Shown: positions 41,242 through 51,697, numbered from the stretch's first letter. The stretch: 63,562 nucleotides of DNA from Nitrososphaerota archaeon (GCA_011605725.1 JAAOZP010000016.1:1-63562), one strand, 5' to 3'. Translations and numbers: made by a program. The notes: generated by a model not told the origin, from the sequence alone.

Positions 41242-43665
41242 TTGAGAAACTGTTTAACCATACAGGTGAGAGAATTGGAAAGGGGTTCCTCGGCTGTAAA
41301 CAAAATACTCTTGGCGTCATGCATGATTTCCTTGATGCTCCAAGTAGTTACCCCGCTTGACATGGAAACAGGCCTAAATCAGAGAAAGATTGAAACAGCA
41401 CTCTTGATTATTTTACTTCCAATAGGATTCCTGACAGTATTGCCTCAAGCCCCGGAGGAAACAGATACGTCTAGAAAGATTATAGCAGGAGTCATTATTC
41501 TGGTTGTAACAATAATGTGCGTTTACTTAATGACGGTTTTCGTAGCCAAGTCTTCCCAGAAGCAAGCTCCTCCTTCAACCGCGCCATACCGCAACCCGAA
41601 TCTCTCGCCTGAGGAAAGGGCTGCCGACCTTCTTTCCAGAATGACACTTGATGAGAAAATCGGCCAGATGACGCTAGTAGACCGGCAATCCATAAGCAGC
41701 ATTTCAGACATATCTACCTACAATTTAGGTGGGCTTTTGAGTGGCGGAGGATCCTGCCCGGATCCAAATACTCCCCATAACTGGGCTAGAATGTACAACA
41801 GGTATCAGAAACAAGCGGTTGAAGGAACACGCCTAGGGATCCCGATTCTTTACGGTATTGATGCTGTCCACGGGCATAACAATGTCTATGGAGCCGTGAT
41901 TTTTCCCCACAATGTCGGGATGGGTGCGACGTGGAATCCTGAACTAGTTGAGAAGTGCGCTCACATCACGGCGGTTGAAGTAAGGGCTACAGGTATTCGT
42001 TGGACCTTCTCACCATGCATCGACGTTGCCAGGGATGACCGTTGGGGTAGAACATACGAGTCGTTCGGCGAAGACCCGTATCTGGTTAAAACCATGGCGA
42101 TAAGCGCGGTTAAAGGGTACCAGGGGGCTGGGCTTGACCGGGATGATACTGTTCTGGCTACGGCTAAGCATTTCATGGGTTCGGGTGGGACTAAGGATGG
42201 CAAGGATCAGGGGGACTTTCAAGGTCCGCTTAGAATACTTCGGGAACAGCATCTCGAGCCTTTCATAGGCGCAGTTAGTGCTGGAGTAGGATCAGTGATG
42301 GCGTCTTACTGCAGTATTAATGGGCAAAAGATACATGGCATCAAGTTCTTCCTGACTGATGTTTTAAAGGTGGAACTGGGGTTTAAAGGCCTGCTCGTGT
42401 CCGACTGGGAGGCAATAGGCCAAGTGGACTCCTCATACAGGAACGCGGTTAAGAAATGCGTTGAGGCGGGGATAGATATGGCGATGGTGCCAAGCACTTG
42501 GAAAATGTTCCAAGAGAATCTTAAAGACCTTGTTAATAGTGGCGAGATCCCGGTGAGCAGAATAGACGAGGCTGTTTATAGGATTCTGCTGGTAAAATTC
42601 CGTCTAGGCCTCTTCGAAAATCCTTACGTGGATGAAAGCCTTTCCTCGGTTGTTGGCAGTGCCGTGCACAGAGAAGTTGCCCGCCAAGCAGTCAGGGAAA
42701 GCATAGTGCTGCTGAAGAACAACGGTATTCTTCCAATACCTAAAAACGTAAGCACGATCTTTGTTGCAGGCCCTAATGCTAACGACATTGGAAACCAGTG
42801 CGGCGGCTGGACAATAACCTGGCAAGGAAGCAGTGGTGACATAACGATCGGGACAACTATTCTCGAAGCCATTAGGAAAACAGTTTCTCCGAGCACAGTG
42901 ATTATATTTGATGAAAATGCTAGTAACGTAGCCGGGCCATACGACGTGGGGATAGTTGTAGTAGGAGAAACTCCCTACGCGGAATTCCTCGGCGACAGAG
43001 AGAGCCTAGACCTGCCTGAGGAACAGCTTAAAATAATAGACAGGGTGGTTGCATCCGGGACCCCGACAGTCGTCATAATGGTTGCCGGCAGACCTCTAAC
43101 AGGCATAGAAAACAGGCTGTCCCAGTGGGATGCTTTTCTGATGGCTTGGCTTCCAGGTACAGAAGGCCAGGGTGTGGCGGATGTTTTATTCGGCAACTAT
43201 AATCCTAGTGGCAAGCTGCCGCGCTCATGGCCTAGATCTACTGCTCAAGAACCAATAAACTATGATCACCGGCCTGGTGAAGAGTACGATCCTCTTTTCG
43301 AATTTGGGTATGGGTTAAGCTACACGACGTTTGAATACAGCTGCCTAAACGTTACCCCGGCTGAGCCGCATTTAACAGGCAATATTTCAATTAGCGTAAA
43401 CGTCAGGAACACGGGGCCTTACAGCGGTAGCGAGGTAGTCCAAGTTTATGTGAGCGATGTTGAAAGCAGTTTATCGACGCCAGTGAAAAAACTGTATCGA
43501 TTCCGAAAGATAACTCTTCAGCCGGGTGAGATGCAAACGGTAAGCTTCACTATCCCTGTTTCCGAGCTTGGATTCTACACCGACGGTCCGGGGAAAACTA
43601 TCGAGGAAGGAGTGTTTATAGTGACCGTAGGAGGTTTAACTGCAAGCTTTACGGCAAGGAAATAG
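41242..43665 (+). CDS. GH3 family beta-glycosidase (beta-glucosidase/beta-xylosidase-like), membrane-anchored
   Basis: The 807-residue protein has hydrophobic segments at about 16-32, 45-62 and 73-93, so it is anchored by its N-terminus and the catalytic part faces outside. The family 3 barrel follows: M-T-L-D-E-K-I-G-Q-M, G-I-D-A-V-H-G, D-D-R-W-G-R-T-Y-E-S-F-G-E-D, A-K-H-F and nucleophile D388 in V-S-D-W-E-A-I. The alpha/beta sandwich domain and a C-terminal FnIII-like domain (F-G-Y-G-L-S-Y-T-T-F-E, V-V-Q-V-Y-V) complete it. With the GH10 enzyme it would release sugars from xylan or beta-glucan oligomers. Start is a TTG; the true start may differ by some codons. Confidence 0.93.
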   Translation: MRNCLTIQVRELERGSSAVNKILLASCMISLMLQVVTPLDMETGLNQRKIETALLIILLPIGFLTVLPQAPEETDTSRKIIAGVIILVVTIMCVYLMTVFVAKSSQKQAPPSTAPYRNPNLSPEERAADLLSRMTLDEKIGQMTLVDRQSISSISDISTYNLGGLLSGGGSCPDPNTPHNWARMYNRYQKQAVEGTRLGIPILYGIDAVHGHNNVYGAVIFPHNVGMGATWNPELVEKCAHITAVEVRATGIRWTFSPCIDVARDDRWGRTYESFGEDPYLVKTMAISAVKGYQGAGLDRDDTVLATAKHFMGSGGTKDGKDQGDFQGPLRILREQHLEPFIGAVSAGVGSVMASYCSINGQKIHGIKFFLTDVLKVELGFKGLLVSDWEAIGQVDSSYRNAVKKCVEAGIDMAMVPSTWKMFQENLKDLVNSGEIPVSRIDEAVYRILLVKFRLGLFENPYVDESLSSVVGSAVHREVARQAVRESIVLLKNNGILPIPKNVSTIFVAGPNANDIGNQCGGWTITWQGSSGDITIGTTILEAIRKTVSPSTVIIFDENASNVAGPYDVGIVVVGETPYAEFLGDRESLDLPEEQLKIIDRVVASGTPTVVIMVAGRPLTGIENRLSQWDAFLMAWLPGTEGQGVADVLFGNYNPSGKLPRSWPRSTAQEPINYDHRPGEEYDPLFEFGYGLSYTTFEYSCLNVTPAEPHLTGNISISVNVRNTGPYSGSEVVQVYVSDVESSLSTPVKKLYRFRKITLQPGEMQTVSFTIPVSELGFYTDGPGKTIEEGVFIVTVGGLTASFTARK

Positions 43666-43730
43666 ACTCTTTCATGCGCATTCCTTAAATATAGGGTTTT
43701 AGCCCACTTTCAGTCACAGAGTGTCGCTGG

Positions 43731-44552
43731 TTGACTCGTAAACCAGAGGTAGTGGTTAAAATCGGAACAAGCGTGCTGACAAACTCTAAAGGATGGATCA
43801 GTGAGGCAAGAGTCAAGGAAATAGTGAGGCAGATCGCGGAAAACAGGAGCAGGATGGAGTCAGTAGTTATAGTTACCTCGGGTGCTATTGCAACAGGCTT
43901 GTCTAAGCTTAGAATAGAATCGTCTCCAAGCAATTTGAAGCTTACGATGAAACAGGTTTGCGCAGCTATAGGGCAGCCAACCCTAATGGCACTATACACG
44001 AAATATTTCAATAAGTATGGTATAAACACTGCGCAAATACTTCTTACTGAGGAGGACTTAGCAAACAAGTATCGTTACAAGAATTTTTGGAGAACATTAT
44101 CCGCCCTTATGGAGCAGGGTGTTGTCCCAATCATAAATGAGAACGATGCCATCTCTGTTAAAGAGCTTGTCCCGATAAACCCTTATGTGCCGGACTCCGT
44201 TAGGTTCGGTGACAACGATAGGCTTTCTGCCATCATAGCTTCTAGAATAGGTGCTGACCTACTCATAATGCTGACTGACGTCGACGGATTCATGATGCCT
44301 ACTAGAAACGGTGTAAAAATTGTTAAGGAGCTTAAGAGGATTAACAGGAAGATTCTCTCTTTCGCAGGGTCTGCAGGTGCTCTAGGTAGAGGCGGCATGC
44401 TCTCTAAGCTTCAGGCGGCAGCAATAGCCTCCAGATCAGGGGTTACGACGGTAATAGCCAACGGTTTAAAAAGAAACATTATAGCTAAAATACTCAACGG
44501 TGAAAACGCTGGCACCATAGTCCGCCCGCTACGGAAAAGGTTTAAGTCTTAA
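43731..44552 (+). CDS. proB: Glutamate 5-kinase
   Basis: ProB makes glutamyl-5-phosphate, the first step of proline synthesis. The 273-residue amino-acid-kinase domain has V-V-K-I-G-T-S-V-L, V-T-S-G-A-I-A-T-G, I-I-N-E-N-D-A, F-G-D-N-D-R-L-S-A and T-D-V-D-G near the ATP site. The C-terminal PUA domain of E. coli-type ProB (367 residues) is absent, as in many short forms. Start is a TTG. It forms an operon with proA 28 bases downstream. ProB-ProA is not universal in archaea, so this pair indicates the bacterial-type proline route. Confidence 0.93.
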   Translation: MTRKPEVVVKIGTSVLTNSKGWISEARVKEIVRQIAENRSRMESVVIVTSGAIATGLSKLRIESSPSNLKLTMKQVCAAIGQPTLMALYTKYFNKYGINTAQILLTEEDLANKYRYKNFWRTLSALMEQGVVPIINENDAISVKELVPINPYVPDSVRFGDNDRLSAIIASRIGADLLIMLTDVDGFMMPTRNGVKIVKELKRINRKILSFAGSAGALGRGGMLSKLQAAAIASRSGVTTVIANGLKRNIIAKILNGENAGTIVRPLRKRFKS

Positions 44553-44579
44553 AAAAGGCTTCTCAAGATCGCGTTGGGC

Positions 44580-45827
44580 ATGGAGGAGGTCGTTGAAAAA
44601 TCCAGAAAAGCTAAAGAGGCTTCTCTAAAGCTCGGGGTGGCTTCAACACCTGTTAAAAACGCTGCGTTAGAAAAGATGGCTGAACATATTGAGAGGCGCA
44701 TGGAGGAAATAATACGGGAGAACAGGAAGGATGTTGAAGCGGCGGAAAGTAGAGGAGTGCCTGCATCTCTGATAGACAGGCTGCTGTTAAACGAAAAACG
44801 TGTAAGGGAAATGGCTGAAGGGCTTCGCCAAGTTGCCTCACTACCAGACCCTATTGGGGAAATAGTTGAAGGATGGAGAACCAGGCATGGCTTAGAGATA
44901 AGAAAGATTCGTGTACCGCTCGGGGTTATTGGAGTAATATACGAGGCTAGGCCCAACGTTACAGTAGACATCACCGGATTAGCGTTAAAGGCTGGTAACG
45001 CTGTCGTCCTCAGAGGAGGCTCGGAAGCGTTAAACTCAAACAAAACACTGGTGGAAATAATGAGGGGTGCTGTGAAAACCCTTATCGACCCTGAGGCGAT
45101 ACAACTGATAGAGGATCCCAGCAGGGAGCTTGTCGGCTTACTCTTGAAACAGGACAAGTACATAGATGTTATAATTCCGAGGGGGAGTGCCCAGCTAATA
45201 AGGTTCGTCCGGGAAAACTCGCTTATACCTGTGATCGAAACCGGAGCTGGCAACTGCCATATTTTTGTGAACTGGGATGCTGATTTAGAGATGGCTACGA
45301 GGGTAATAGTGAACGCTAAGGTTCAAAGACCCGCGGTATGTAACGCGGTTAGAAAAGTCCTGATACATAGTAAGGTCGCAGAGAAGTATCTTCCAAGACT
45401 GGTTGACACCTTAAGGGGATACAATGTTGCGATCAAGGGATGTAGGAGAAGTAGGATGATTGTTCCAACTCTGGTTGAAGCCACTGAGGAAGACTGGTAC
45501 GAAGAATACATGGATCTAACACTTGCTGTCAAAATAGTGGACAGCGTAGAGGAAGCTATACAGCATATAAACAAATATGGTTCAAAACATTCTGATGCAA
45601 TAATAACGAACAACCTGCAGGATGCTGAATTATTCACGAGGCTAGTTGACTCGTCAACAGTATACGTTAACGCTTCAACCAGGTTCACCGACGGTGGTCA
45701 ATTCGGCTTCGGCGCTGAAGTAGGAATAAGCACGCAGAAGCTTCATGCAAGGGGGCCAATGGGTCTGAGGGAAATAACTACGACGAAATACGTGGTTTAC
45801 GGCTCTGGACAGATAAGAGAGTTATAG
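44580..45827 (+). CDS. proA: Gamma-glutamyl phosphate reductase
   Basis: ProA reduces glutamyl-5-phosphate with NADPH to glutamate-5-semialdehyde. The product from ATG 44580 is 415 residues. Motifs are R-K-I-R-V-P-L-G-V-I-G-V-I-Y-E-A-R-P-N-V, then G-N-A-V-V-L-R-G-G-S-E-A, I-E-T-G-A-G-N-C-H and the nucleophile Cys in V-Q-R-P-A-V-C-N-A. The end G-L-R-E-I-T-T-T-K-Y is the family tail. A TTG two codons before is possible. ProC is not in the window. Confidence 0.95.
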   Translation: MEEVVEKSRKAKEASLKLGVASTPVKNAALEKMAEHIERRMEEIIRENRKDVEAAESRGVPASLIDRLLLNEKRVREMAEGLRQVASLPDPIGEIVEGWRTRHGLEIRKIRVPLGVIGVIYEARPNVTVDITGLALKAGNAVVLRGGSEALNSNKTLVEIMRGAVKTLIDPEAIQLIEDPSRELVGLLLKQDKYIDVIIPRGSAQLIRFVRENSLIPVIETGAGNCHIFVNWDADLEMATRVIVNAKVQRPAVCNAVRKVLIHSKVAEKYLPRLVDTLRGYNVAIKGCRRSRMIVPTLVEATEEDWYEEYMDLTLAVKIVDSVEEAIQHINKYGSKHSDAIITNNLQDAELFTRLVDSSTVYVNASTRFTDGGQFGFGAEVGISTQKLHARGPMGLREITTTKYVVYGSGQIREL

Positions 45828-46011
45828 GCAGAGCCAAACGCATGTCTTTAAAAGAATTGGTGGCTTACCAACTCGGCCTCTTATAGACTGTTAGAGCCTC
45901 GGGTCTAGGGTATTCAAAGTCAAATCAGCATCGTCTCTTCTGAAGCACACGAACAATATAAGGCTAGGAGAAAAGAATATAAGGGCTTCACATATATATC
46001 TTGAAAAGCTA

Positions 46012-46083
46012 GGGTCGATCGTCTAATGGTTAGGATGCCGCTCTTACAAGGCGGAGGCCCCGGTTCGAATCCGGGTCGACCCA
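46012..46083 (+). tRNA. tRNA-Val(TAC), no intron
   Basis: Acceptor GGGTCGA/TCGACCC with discriminator A, anticodon stem CCGCT-loop-GGCGG with loop CTTACAA (TAC) and T-arm CCCGG-TTCGAAT-CCGGG. This is the only tRNA of the window that folds without an insertion. A TATA-like CATATATAT lies about 20-25 bases ahead. Confidence 0.93.
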
Positions 46084-46174
46084 TCCTAAGCGCGTCCTTC
46101 TTGCGTTTCATCACGTGTTAAGGGTTTCTTGCAAATCTTCTACGTTTCCGCCCTAACCGTTTTTTGTGAGTTTA

Positions 46175-47242
46175 TCACGCCTCAATTATTTGGTTTACAT
46201 TTAGATTCAAAACTATTTCGGCGATATCGCTAGCGTACTCCACAGTTCTACGTATGCTTTCTATAATCATTCTTAAACTAGATATTTCGGCAACATCCGT
46301 TTTTCTGAACATAGTTCTAGTAAGCGCGCTTTCCATAAACGATATGTTTTTTGCTCTTGAAATCGTATTGTCTGCTAATGAATAGTTTCTTTCAAATAAT
46401 GATCTTACGGCATCATTAAAGATTGAAACGGATAACAGACTCATTTCAGAAATCCTTTTTAAAACAGGGTCGTTAAGCTTCTCATTTATCATCATGACGT
46501 TTTCAGCTATCTTAACCGCATGATCAGCTATCCTCTCGACGAATTTTGTTACTACTCTATATCCTAAGCAGTCCCTAGGGTTAGAGAGGCCTATGTCTTT
46601 GAGTATTCGCTCGTTTTGCACTGCCATCTTCAATTGCCGTATTACGTAAAGGCTGAAACGATCAACCTCATCGTCAAGAGCAATTACGTCTTGGGCAAGC
46701 TTCTTGTCATAATCTTTTAACGCTTTTAACGCATCGTTATGCATCGAAGCTGTTATAAGGCACATGCGTCTCAGAGCGTTCTCGACAGAAAGCTCAGGGT
46801 AACTGACCAGTATTTGAAGCATGATCTCGCTCTCAGAATCTGAGATTATTTCGACGCCGACAAGTTTTCTTCTAGCCAAGTCTTTAACTAGGTTTCTCTG
46901 AAGAGAAGTTATATTCTCGCCTATTGTTTTAATTCTGATTAGACTATATCCTACTAGATAAAGTGCGATTATTTTTCGCACTATAGAATCCGGATTGTCT
47001 TTTTGAGATATTTTAATTGTTGCTTCCATCAGTTTTTCCGGCTTAACAAATGCTCTGGGAGTAAGAATAAGCGAGGAATCGCCTTCAGAAATCACGAGCT
47101 GATCTCCAACACCTAGCCTCATCCTCTCTATCCATTTCTTGGGAAGAGAAACTATGTATGTCGACCTGCCCGTTAGCTGAATTTTCCTTATTTCTTCGCC
47201 TTTCTTAACAGTTGGTTCTTGCCTATTCAACGTGTTTTTCAC
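46175..47242 (-). CDS. AbrB-PhoU fusion, phosphate uptake regulator
   Basis: The 355-residue protein starts with a swapped-hairpin AbrB/SpoVT DNA-binding domain (I-Q-L-T-G-R-S-T-Y-I-V-S-L-P-K-K-W at about 20-36, then G-D-Q-L-V-I). Two PhoU-like helical repeats follow, with E-N-A-L-R-R-M, A-L-D-D-E-V-D-R and the C-terminal R-I-A-D-H-A-V-K-I-A-E-N. This archaeal fusion is thought to regulate phosphate-transport genes. It is divergent from pstS with 88 bases between, and shares that promoter region. Start is GTG. Confidence 0.9.
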   Translation of the reverse strand: MKNTLNRQEPTVKKGEEIRKIQLTGRSTYIVSLPKKWIERMRLGVGDQLVISEGDSSLILTPRAFVKPEKLMEATIKISQKDNPDSIVRKIIALYLVGYSLIRIKTIGENITSLQRNLVKDLARRKLVGVEIISDSESEIMLQILVSYPELSVENALRRMCLITASMHNDALKALKDYDKKLAQDVIALDDEVDRFSLYVIRQLKMAVQNERILKDIGLSNPRDCLGYRVVTKFVERIADHAVKIAENVMMINEKLNDPVLKRISEMSLLSVSIFNDAVRSLFERNYSLADNTISRAKNISFMESALTRTMFRKTDVAEISSLRMIIESIRRTVEYASDIAEIVLNLNVNQIIEA

Positions 47243-47330
47243 ATGTTCTATATAGATTATTGAAGGTTATATATTTTATTTTGCAAAGGTATATGTGGCC
47301 TTCAGATACCCACTTGTCCGGTGAGATAAG
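47243..47330. promoter_or_regulatory. Divergent promoter region between the AbrB-PhoU regulator and pst operon
   Basis: This 88-bp gap has the AT-rich TTATATATTTTA at 47267-47278, usable as a TATA box for both directions, and further TATA-like TATATAG near 47250. It is the likely operator region for phosphate control. No clear inverted repeat is seen. Confidence 0.5.
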
Positions 47331-48452
47331 ATGGGCCTGAATCGAAATCGTAAAATCCTCTTGGTCGCTGTGGTCGCAACTATAACGATAGCATTAGTAA
47401 TTGTATACCAGTACCTAATTCACTCTGAATCCGAAAGGGAGATAACTATTAATGGTGCCGGAGCATCCTTCCCGTTTCCTCTGATCGATAAGTGGATAGC
47501 AGAATACAACAAACTCAAAAAGAATGTTAAGATAAACTACCAGTCAATCGGAAGCGGTGGAGGAATAAGGCAGCATACGGAGAAAACAGTTTATTTCGCT
47601 GCTTCCGATGCTCCTCTAACCCCGAGCCAGGCTGCTAATGCTTCCAACACGTTACACATACCGTTTACTATAGGAGGTGTTGCAATAATATATAATTTAC
47701 CGGGAGTATCAAAAGGCATTAAATTCTCGGGAGAAGTATTGGCAGACATATTTATGGGAAAGATCTCTAAGTGGAACGACCCTAAGCTTGTAGAGCTCAA
47801 TCCTAATGTTGACCTGCCGGATAAGGACATAATTGTGGTTCATAGGTCTGATGGAAGTGGCACGACATTTGTGTTCACCAGCTATCTCTCAGAGGTTAGT
47901 GAAGAATGGAAGGCAAATATTGGAAGGGGTACTGTGGTTAACTGGCCGAAAGGTCTAGGGGGGAAAGGTAACGAGGGAGTAGCTGGGCTTGTTTCTCAAA
48001 ACCCGTATTCTATAGGCTACGTTGAGTTTATTTACGCTAAGAAAAACAATATAGCATGGGGATACTTAAAGAACGCTGCGGGAAGGTTCGTTGAACCGAG
48101 TTTAGAATCATTCAAAGCTGCTGCAGCAGCTGCGGCGGTAACGCTCCCTAAGGGGGATGAAAGTTGGGCGGAAGTTTCAATAATAAGAGGCGTGGTGAGA
48201 AATCCTCAAGCAGCCGACGCGTATCCGATCACAAGCTTCTCGTACTTCTTGGTTTACAGGGAATTGAACGTGCTTCCCAACATGGATGAGTACACTGCAA
48301 GACAGCTGGTAGAATTCCTATGGTGGACTATACATGACGGGCAAAATTACTCCGCTGAATTAGACTATGTACCGTTACCGTCTAACGTCGTGGCTCATAA
48401 CGAAGAGACCATTAGGATGATAACTTTCAATGGAAAGCAACTTAAAGGATAG
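47331..48452 (+). CDS. pstS: Phosphate ABC transporter substrate-binding protein
   Basis: PstS captures phosphate outside the membrane. The 373-residue product has a signal anchor at about 9-27, then the family motif I-N-G-A-G-A-S-F-P-F-P, Y-Q-S-I-G-S-G-G-G-I and V-H-R-S-D-G-S-G-T-T-F, whose Ser, Asp and Thr bind phosphate. The ending T-A-R-Q-L-V-E-F-L-W-W is typical. It is the first gene of a tight five-gene operon. Confidence 0.96.
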   Translation: MGLNRNRKILLVAVVATITIALVIVYQYLIHSESEREITINGAGASFPFPLIDKWIAEYNKLKKNVKINYQSIGSGGGIRQHTEKTVYFAASDAPLTPSQAANASNTLHIPFTIGGVAIIYNLPGVSKGIKFSGEVLADIFMGKISKWNDPKLVELNPNVDLPDKDIIVVHRSDGSGTTFVFTSYLSEVSEEWKANIGRGTVVNWPKGLGGKGNEGVAGLVSQNPYSIGYVEFIYAKKNNIAWGYLKNAAGRFVEPSLESFKAAAAAAAVTLPKGDESWAEVSIIRGVVRNPQAADAYPITSFSYFLVYRELNVLPNMDEYTARQLVEFLWWTIHDGQNYSAELDYVPLPSNVVAHNEETIRMITFNGKQLKG

Positions 48453-48459
48453 ACGAAGC

Positions 48460-49428
48460 ATGAAATCTACAGCCTCTTTTTCTAAAATTGCTTATCTTAA
48501 GGCGAAAATAAAAGGCGATGAAATCTTTAGGCTTGTAAGTGCCTTCTTTGCTCTAACTACTTTGTTAATAGTCGTATTGATGGTTTACGAGTTAACAAGG
48601 GGTTCTTGGCTTTCCTTGCAAAAATTCGGCTTAGGGTTCATAACGGGTACAACATGGGACCCGGTTTTCACCCTAAACTTCGGAGCTCTCCCACTAATAC
48701 TCGGAACCCTCACGACTTCTGCGATAGCCCTCGCCATAAGTGTGCCAATAAGTATTGGAATAGGCTTGCTGCTTTCAGAATATATTTCAAAGCGTCTCGA
48801 ATTCTTTGTTTCTTTTATAGTAGAGCTCTTGGCCGCGATTCCAAGTGTTGTCTACGGTCTATGGGGTATATTCGTATTGATCCCGTTTCTTAGGAACAAC
48901 GTGTATCCGTACATCCAAGCTGTTTTAGGATCCCTACCTTTATTTTCCGGACCAATATATGGAGGTGGAGTGCTAACAGCAGGAATAGTCCTCGCCATAA
49001 TGATTATTCCTATTATTTCCTCTGTTTCAAGGGAAGTTTTTTCAGCAGTACCGCTTTCCCAGCGTGAAGCAATAATTTCTTTAGGCGCGACGAAATGGGA
49101 GACATGTAAGATTGTTATGAGTTACGCCAAGTCCGGGGTCATAGGAGCAATAACCCTTGGTTTAGGGCGTGCAATAGGAGAAACAATGGCCGTAACTATG
49201 CTGATAGGAAACAAGTTTAAGGTTCTTCCGAGCTCGCTTTTCGACGCTTGGTATACAATGGCAGCTATTATCGCTAATGAATTTACTGAAGCTACCTCCG
49301 ATATTTACGTAAGTGCCCTTATCAATGTCGGCTTAACGCTTTTCTTGATCTCTCTAATGGTTAACGTGATTGCGAGACTAATCGTCTGGAGGACCCTAAG
49401 GCTTGTTAAAGGAGTGTCTAGGGGATGA
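48460..49428 (+). CDS. pstC: Phosphate ABC transporter permease PstC
   Basis: The roughly 322-residue protein has six membrane segments and the binding-protein-dependent permease loop (E-A-I-I-S-L-G-A-T-K-W-E-T). The pattern G-T-L-T-T-S-A-I-A-L-A-I-S-V-P and A-A-I-P-S-V-V-Y-G-L-W-G is that of PstC. The ATG at 48460, seven bases past the pstS stop and preceded by AAGGATAG, is preferred to one 30 bases upstream inside pstS. Its stop overlaps pstA by four bases. Confidence 0.94.
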   Translation: MKSTASFSKIAYLKAKIKGDEIFRLVSAFFALTTLLIVVLMVYELTRGSWLSLQKFGLGFITGTTWDPVFTLNFGALPLILGTLTTSAIALAISVPISIGIGLLLSEYISKRLEFFVSFIVELLAAIPSVVYGLWGIFVLIPFLRNNVYPYIQAVLGSLPLFSGPIYGGGVLTAGIVLAIMIIPIISSVSREVFSAVPLSQREAIISLGATKWETCKIVMSYAKSGVIGAITLGLGRAIGETMAVTMLIGNKFKVLPSSLFDAWYTMAAIIANEFTEATSDIYVSALINVGLTLFLISLMVNVIARLIVWRTLRLVKGVSRG

Positions 49429-50258
49429 TGGACAATTACAGGATTAGGAAAATTAAAGACCGGCTTATGCGTATCCTTCTCTGGTCATCCCTAATAATTG
49501 CTATGATACCGTTGTTCAGCATACTTTTAGACGTTTTCATAAATGGGGCGAGAGCTATAAACATAGATTTCTTCCTTCTTCCAACACCTACTGTCGGGGA
49601 AAAGGGAGGAATTGCCAATGCGATTCAGGGAACCCTTATTACACTAGGGTTAGCATCGATAATCGGTGTTCCAATAGGCATAATGTCAGGCATATTCCTA
49701 AGCGAGTACCATGATTCAAAACTCTCACAACCAGTCAGATTTATTAACGATGTTCTAAGCGGGTTTCCCTCAATAGTAGTCGGAATTTTTGGATACGTGC
49801 TGATAGCCTCCGTAATAGGCTTCTCAGTAATTGCGGCAGCCTTCTCCCTAGCCATAATAATGATCCCCATAGTTACTAGAACAACCGAAGAATCTTTGAG
49901 GATGGTGCCTGTGGCTATCAGGGAAGCAGCGCTTGCCCTTGGAATCAGAAGGTGGAAAACAATCATCTTCATCGTCCTAAAAGGCGGGAGGAAAGGGATA
50001 GTTACAGGAGTGTTGTTAGCTCTTGCTAGAATAGCTGGAGAATCTGCACCAGTTTTAGTCACGATGGGTTATTGGCGATGGTGGTTCTCAGGGTTAAATA
50101 GACCGGCTTCAAATCTTGCCTTAAACATATACCTCTTCGCAATATCCCCATTTGAAAACTGGAGAACTCTCGCATGGGGCTCTGCGCTTTTCCTAATATT
50201 GATGATATTGGGGATAAGCATACTTATAAGGGTGCTTACGAGGGGGAAGTATGAGTGA
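49425..50258 (+). CDS. pstA: Phosphate ABC transporter permease PstA
   Basis: A six-span membrane protein of 277 residues with [20 protein letters not shown] and the cytoplasmic loop [13 protein letters not shown], which docks on PstB. The ending region [11 protein letters not shown] is typical of PstA. It overlaps pstC and pstB by four bases each, so the permease and ATPase are made together. Confidence 0.94.
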   Translation: MMDNYRIRKIKDRLMRILLWSSLIIAMIPLFSILLDVFINGARAINIDFFLLPTPTVGEKGGIANAIQGTLITLGLASIIGVPIGIMSGIFLSEYHDSKLSQPVRFINDVLSGFPSIVVGIFGYVLIASVIGFSVIAAAFSLAIIMIPIVTRTTEESLRMVPVAIREAALALGIRRWKTIIFIVLKGGRKGIVTGVLLALARIAGESAPVLVTMGYWRWWFSGLNRPASNLALNIYLFAISPFENWRTLAWGSALFLILMILGISILIRVLTRGKYE

Positions 50259-51043
50259 TGAATCGGCAAAAACTTGAAGCAGAATTGTCGTACAAGTTTG
50301 AGATTGAAAACCTGAATGCTTGGTTCGGCTCTAAACAAGTGTTGAAGAATATCAACATGAAGATTAAGGAAAAAGCTATTACAGCAATAATAGGCCCATC
50401 AGGCTGTGGGAAAACTACTTTAATCAGGTGTTTAAACAGAATGCATGAGACTGTTCCTGATGCAAAGGTTACCGGGAGGGTTTTGTTTAACGGAGTCGAT
50501 GTATACGGTAGGGATATAGATCCTGTTCAGATAAGGCGTAAGATAGGTATGATTTTTCAAAAACCCAATCCTTTTCCAATGATGTCAATATATGATAATG
50601 TTGCAATAGGTTTGAAGTTGAACGGTGTTAAGGATAAGAGGAAGGTAGATTCAATTGTTGAAAAAAGCCTGAGAATGGTTGGGCTCTGGGACGAGGTAAA
50701 AGATGAGCTGAACAAATCTGGAGCCAGCCTATCAGGAGGGCAACAGCAGAGACTATGCATAGCTAGAGCGCTAGCGGTTGAGCCTGAAGTGCTTCTCATG
50801 GACGAGCCCACATCTGCATTAGACCCAATATCATCCGCAAAAATAGAGCTTCTTATTAGAGAATTGGCCGAGGACTATACGATAATCATAGTTACTCACA
50901 ATATGCAGCAGGCTGCACGAGTTTCTGACTACACGGCTTTCCTATATCTTGGAGAATTGATAGAGTATGGTCCTACTAGGCAGATTTTTGAGAACCCCAA
51001 GAACGAGTTGACTGAAAAGTACCTCACAGGAGGATTTGGCTAG
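50255..51043 (+). CDS. pstB: Phosphate ABC transporter ATPase PstB
   Basis: The 262-residue ATPase has Walker A G-P-S-G-C-G-K-T at 47-54, the PstB-specific [17 protein letters not shown], signature L-S-G-G-Q-Q-Q-R, Walker [13 protein letters not shown] and H-loop V-T-H-N-M-Q-Q. Start is GTG (or the ATG next to it). Confidence 0.97.
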   Translation: MMNRQKLEAELSYKFEIENLNAWFGSKQVLKNINMKIKEKAITAIIGPSGCGKTTLIRCLNRMHETVPDAKVTGRVLFNGVDVYGRDIDPVQIRRKIGMIFQKPNPFPMMSIYDNVAIGLKLNGVKDKRKVDSIVEKSLRMVGLWDEVKDELNKSGASLSGGQQQRLCIARALAVEPEVLLMDEPTSALDPISSAKIELLIRELAEDYTIIIVTHNMQQAARVSDYTAFLYLGELIEYGPTRQIFENPKNELTEKYLTGGFG

Positions 51044-51697
51044 GTGGTGAAAATGACAAGATTAATAGATGCAGGTTTAGAGCAGGTTAAGAATATACTT
51101 CTCCGAATGGGGAACATTGCCCATGAGGCAATCTCCATTTCTCTTAAAGGATATATCGAGGGGCTTAGCACTTATTCAGAAGTTCAGAAAATTTCAGATA
51201 TTTTAATCATAACCGAGGAAGAGGCAAATGATAAAATATTCGAGCTAATTGCAAGATTCCAGCCAGTTGCATCAGACTTAAGGTTATTAAAATCATGCAT
51301 GAAGATATCCTATAGCCTGGCTAGGTACGGGAGATATGCCCTAGATATATCGCAGATATATGAGAAAATTGACGGGTTAGCATTGTGTGAAGATTGGATT
51401 AGAAATCACATAATAGAGATGAGTGAAAAAGTCCTGAAAATGATCCAAATAAGCGTTGAATTGCTTAATAACCGTGACATCAATGAGGCCAGAAACCTCT
51501 CTGAAATAGAAAAACAGGTCGATGAAATGTACTTCAAATATTTAGACAACTTGATGGATAAACCGTCAACCGTAAACAAATGCATAATCTCCAGCGTACT
51601 AGTTGTGAGATACCTTGAAAGAATAGCTGACCACGCAACCTATATAGGCGAATCGATATTTTATATTGTTACTGGAGAAAAGATTATACTCAGATGA
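51044..51697 (+). CDS. phoU: Phosphate-specific transport regulator PhoU
   Basis: The 217-residue helical protein has two PhoU repeats: a first with E-E-A-N-D-K-I-F-E-L-I-A-R-F-Q-P-V-A-S-D-L-R and a second with I-E-K-Q-V-D-E-M-Y-F and R-Y-L-E-R-I-A-D-H-A-T-Y-I. PhoU curbs the Pst transporter when phosphate is plentiful. It starts at the base after pstB, or at an ATG three codons later. It ends the pst operon. Confidence 0.93.
   Translation: MVKMTRLIDAGLEQVKNILLRMGNIAHEAISISLKGYIEGLSTYSEVQKISDILIITEEEANDKIFELIARFQPVASDLRLLKSCMKISYSLARYGRYALDISQIYEKIDGLALCEDWIRNHIIEMSEKVLKMIQISVELLNNRDINEARNLSEIEKQVDEMYFKYLDNLMDKPSTVNKCIISSVLVVRYLERIADHATYIGESIFYIVTGEKIILR

Noticed and set aside
45920..46114. 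Minus-strand open frame of 64 codons
   Set aside because: It is the reverse side of tRNA-Val, which accounts for its sequence.
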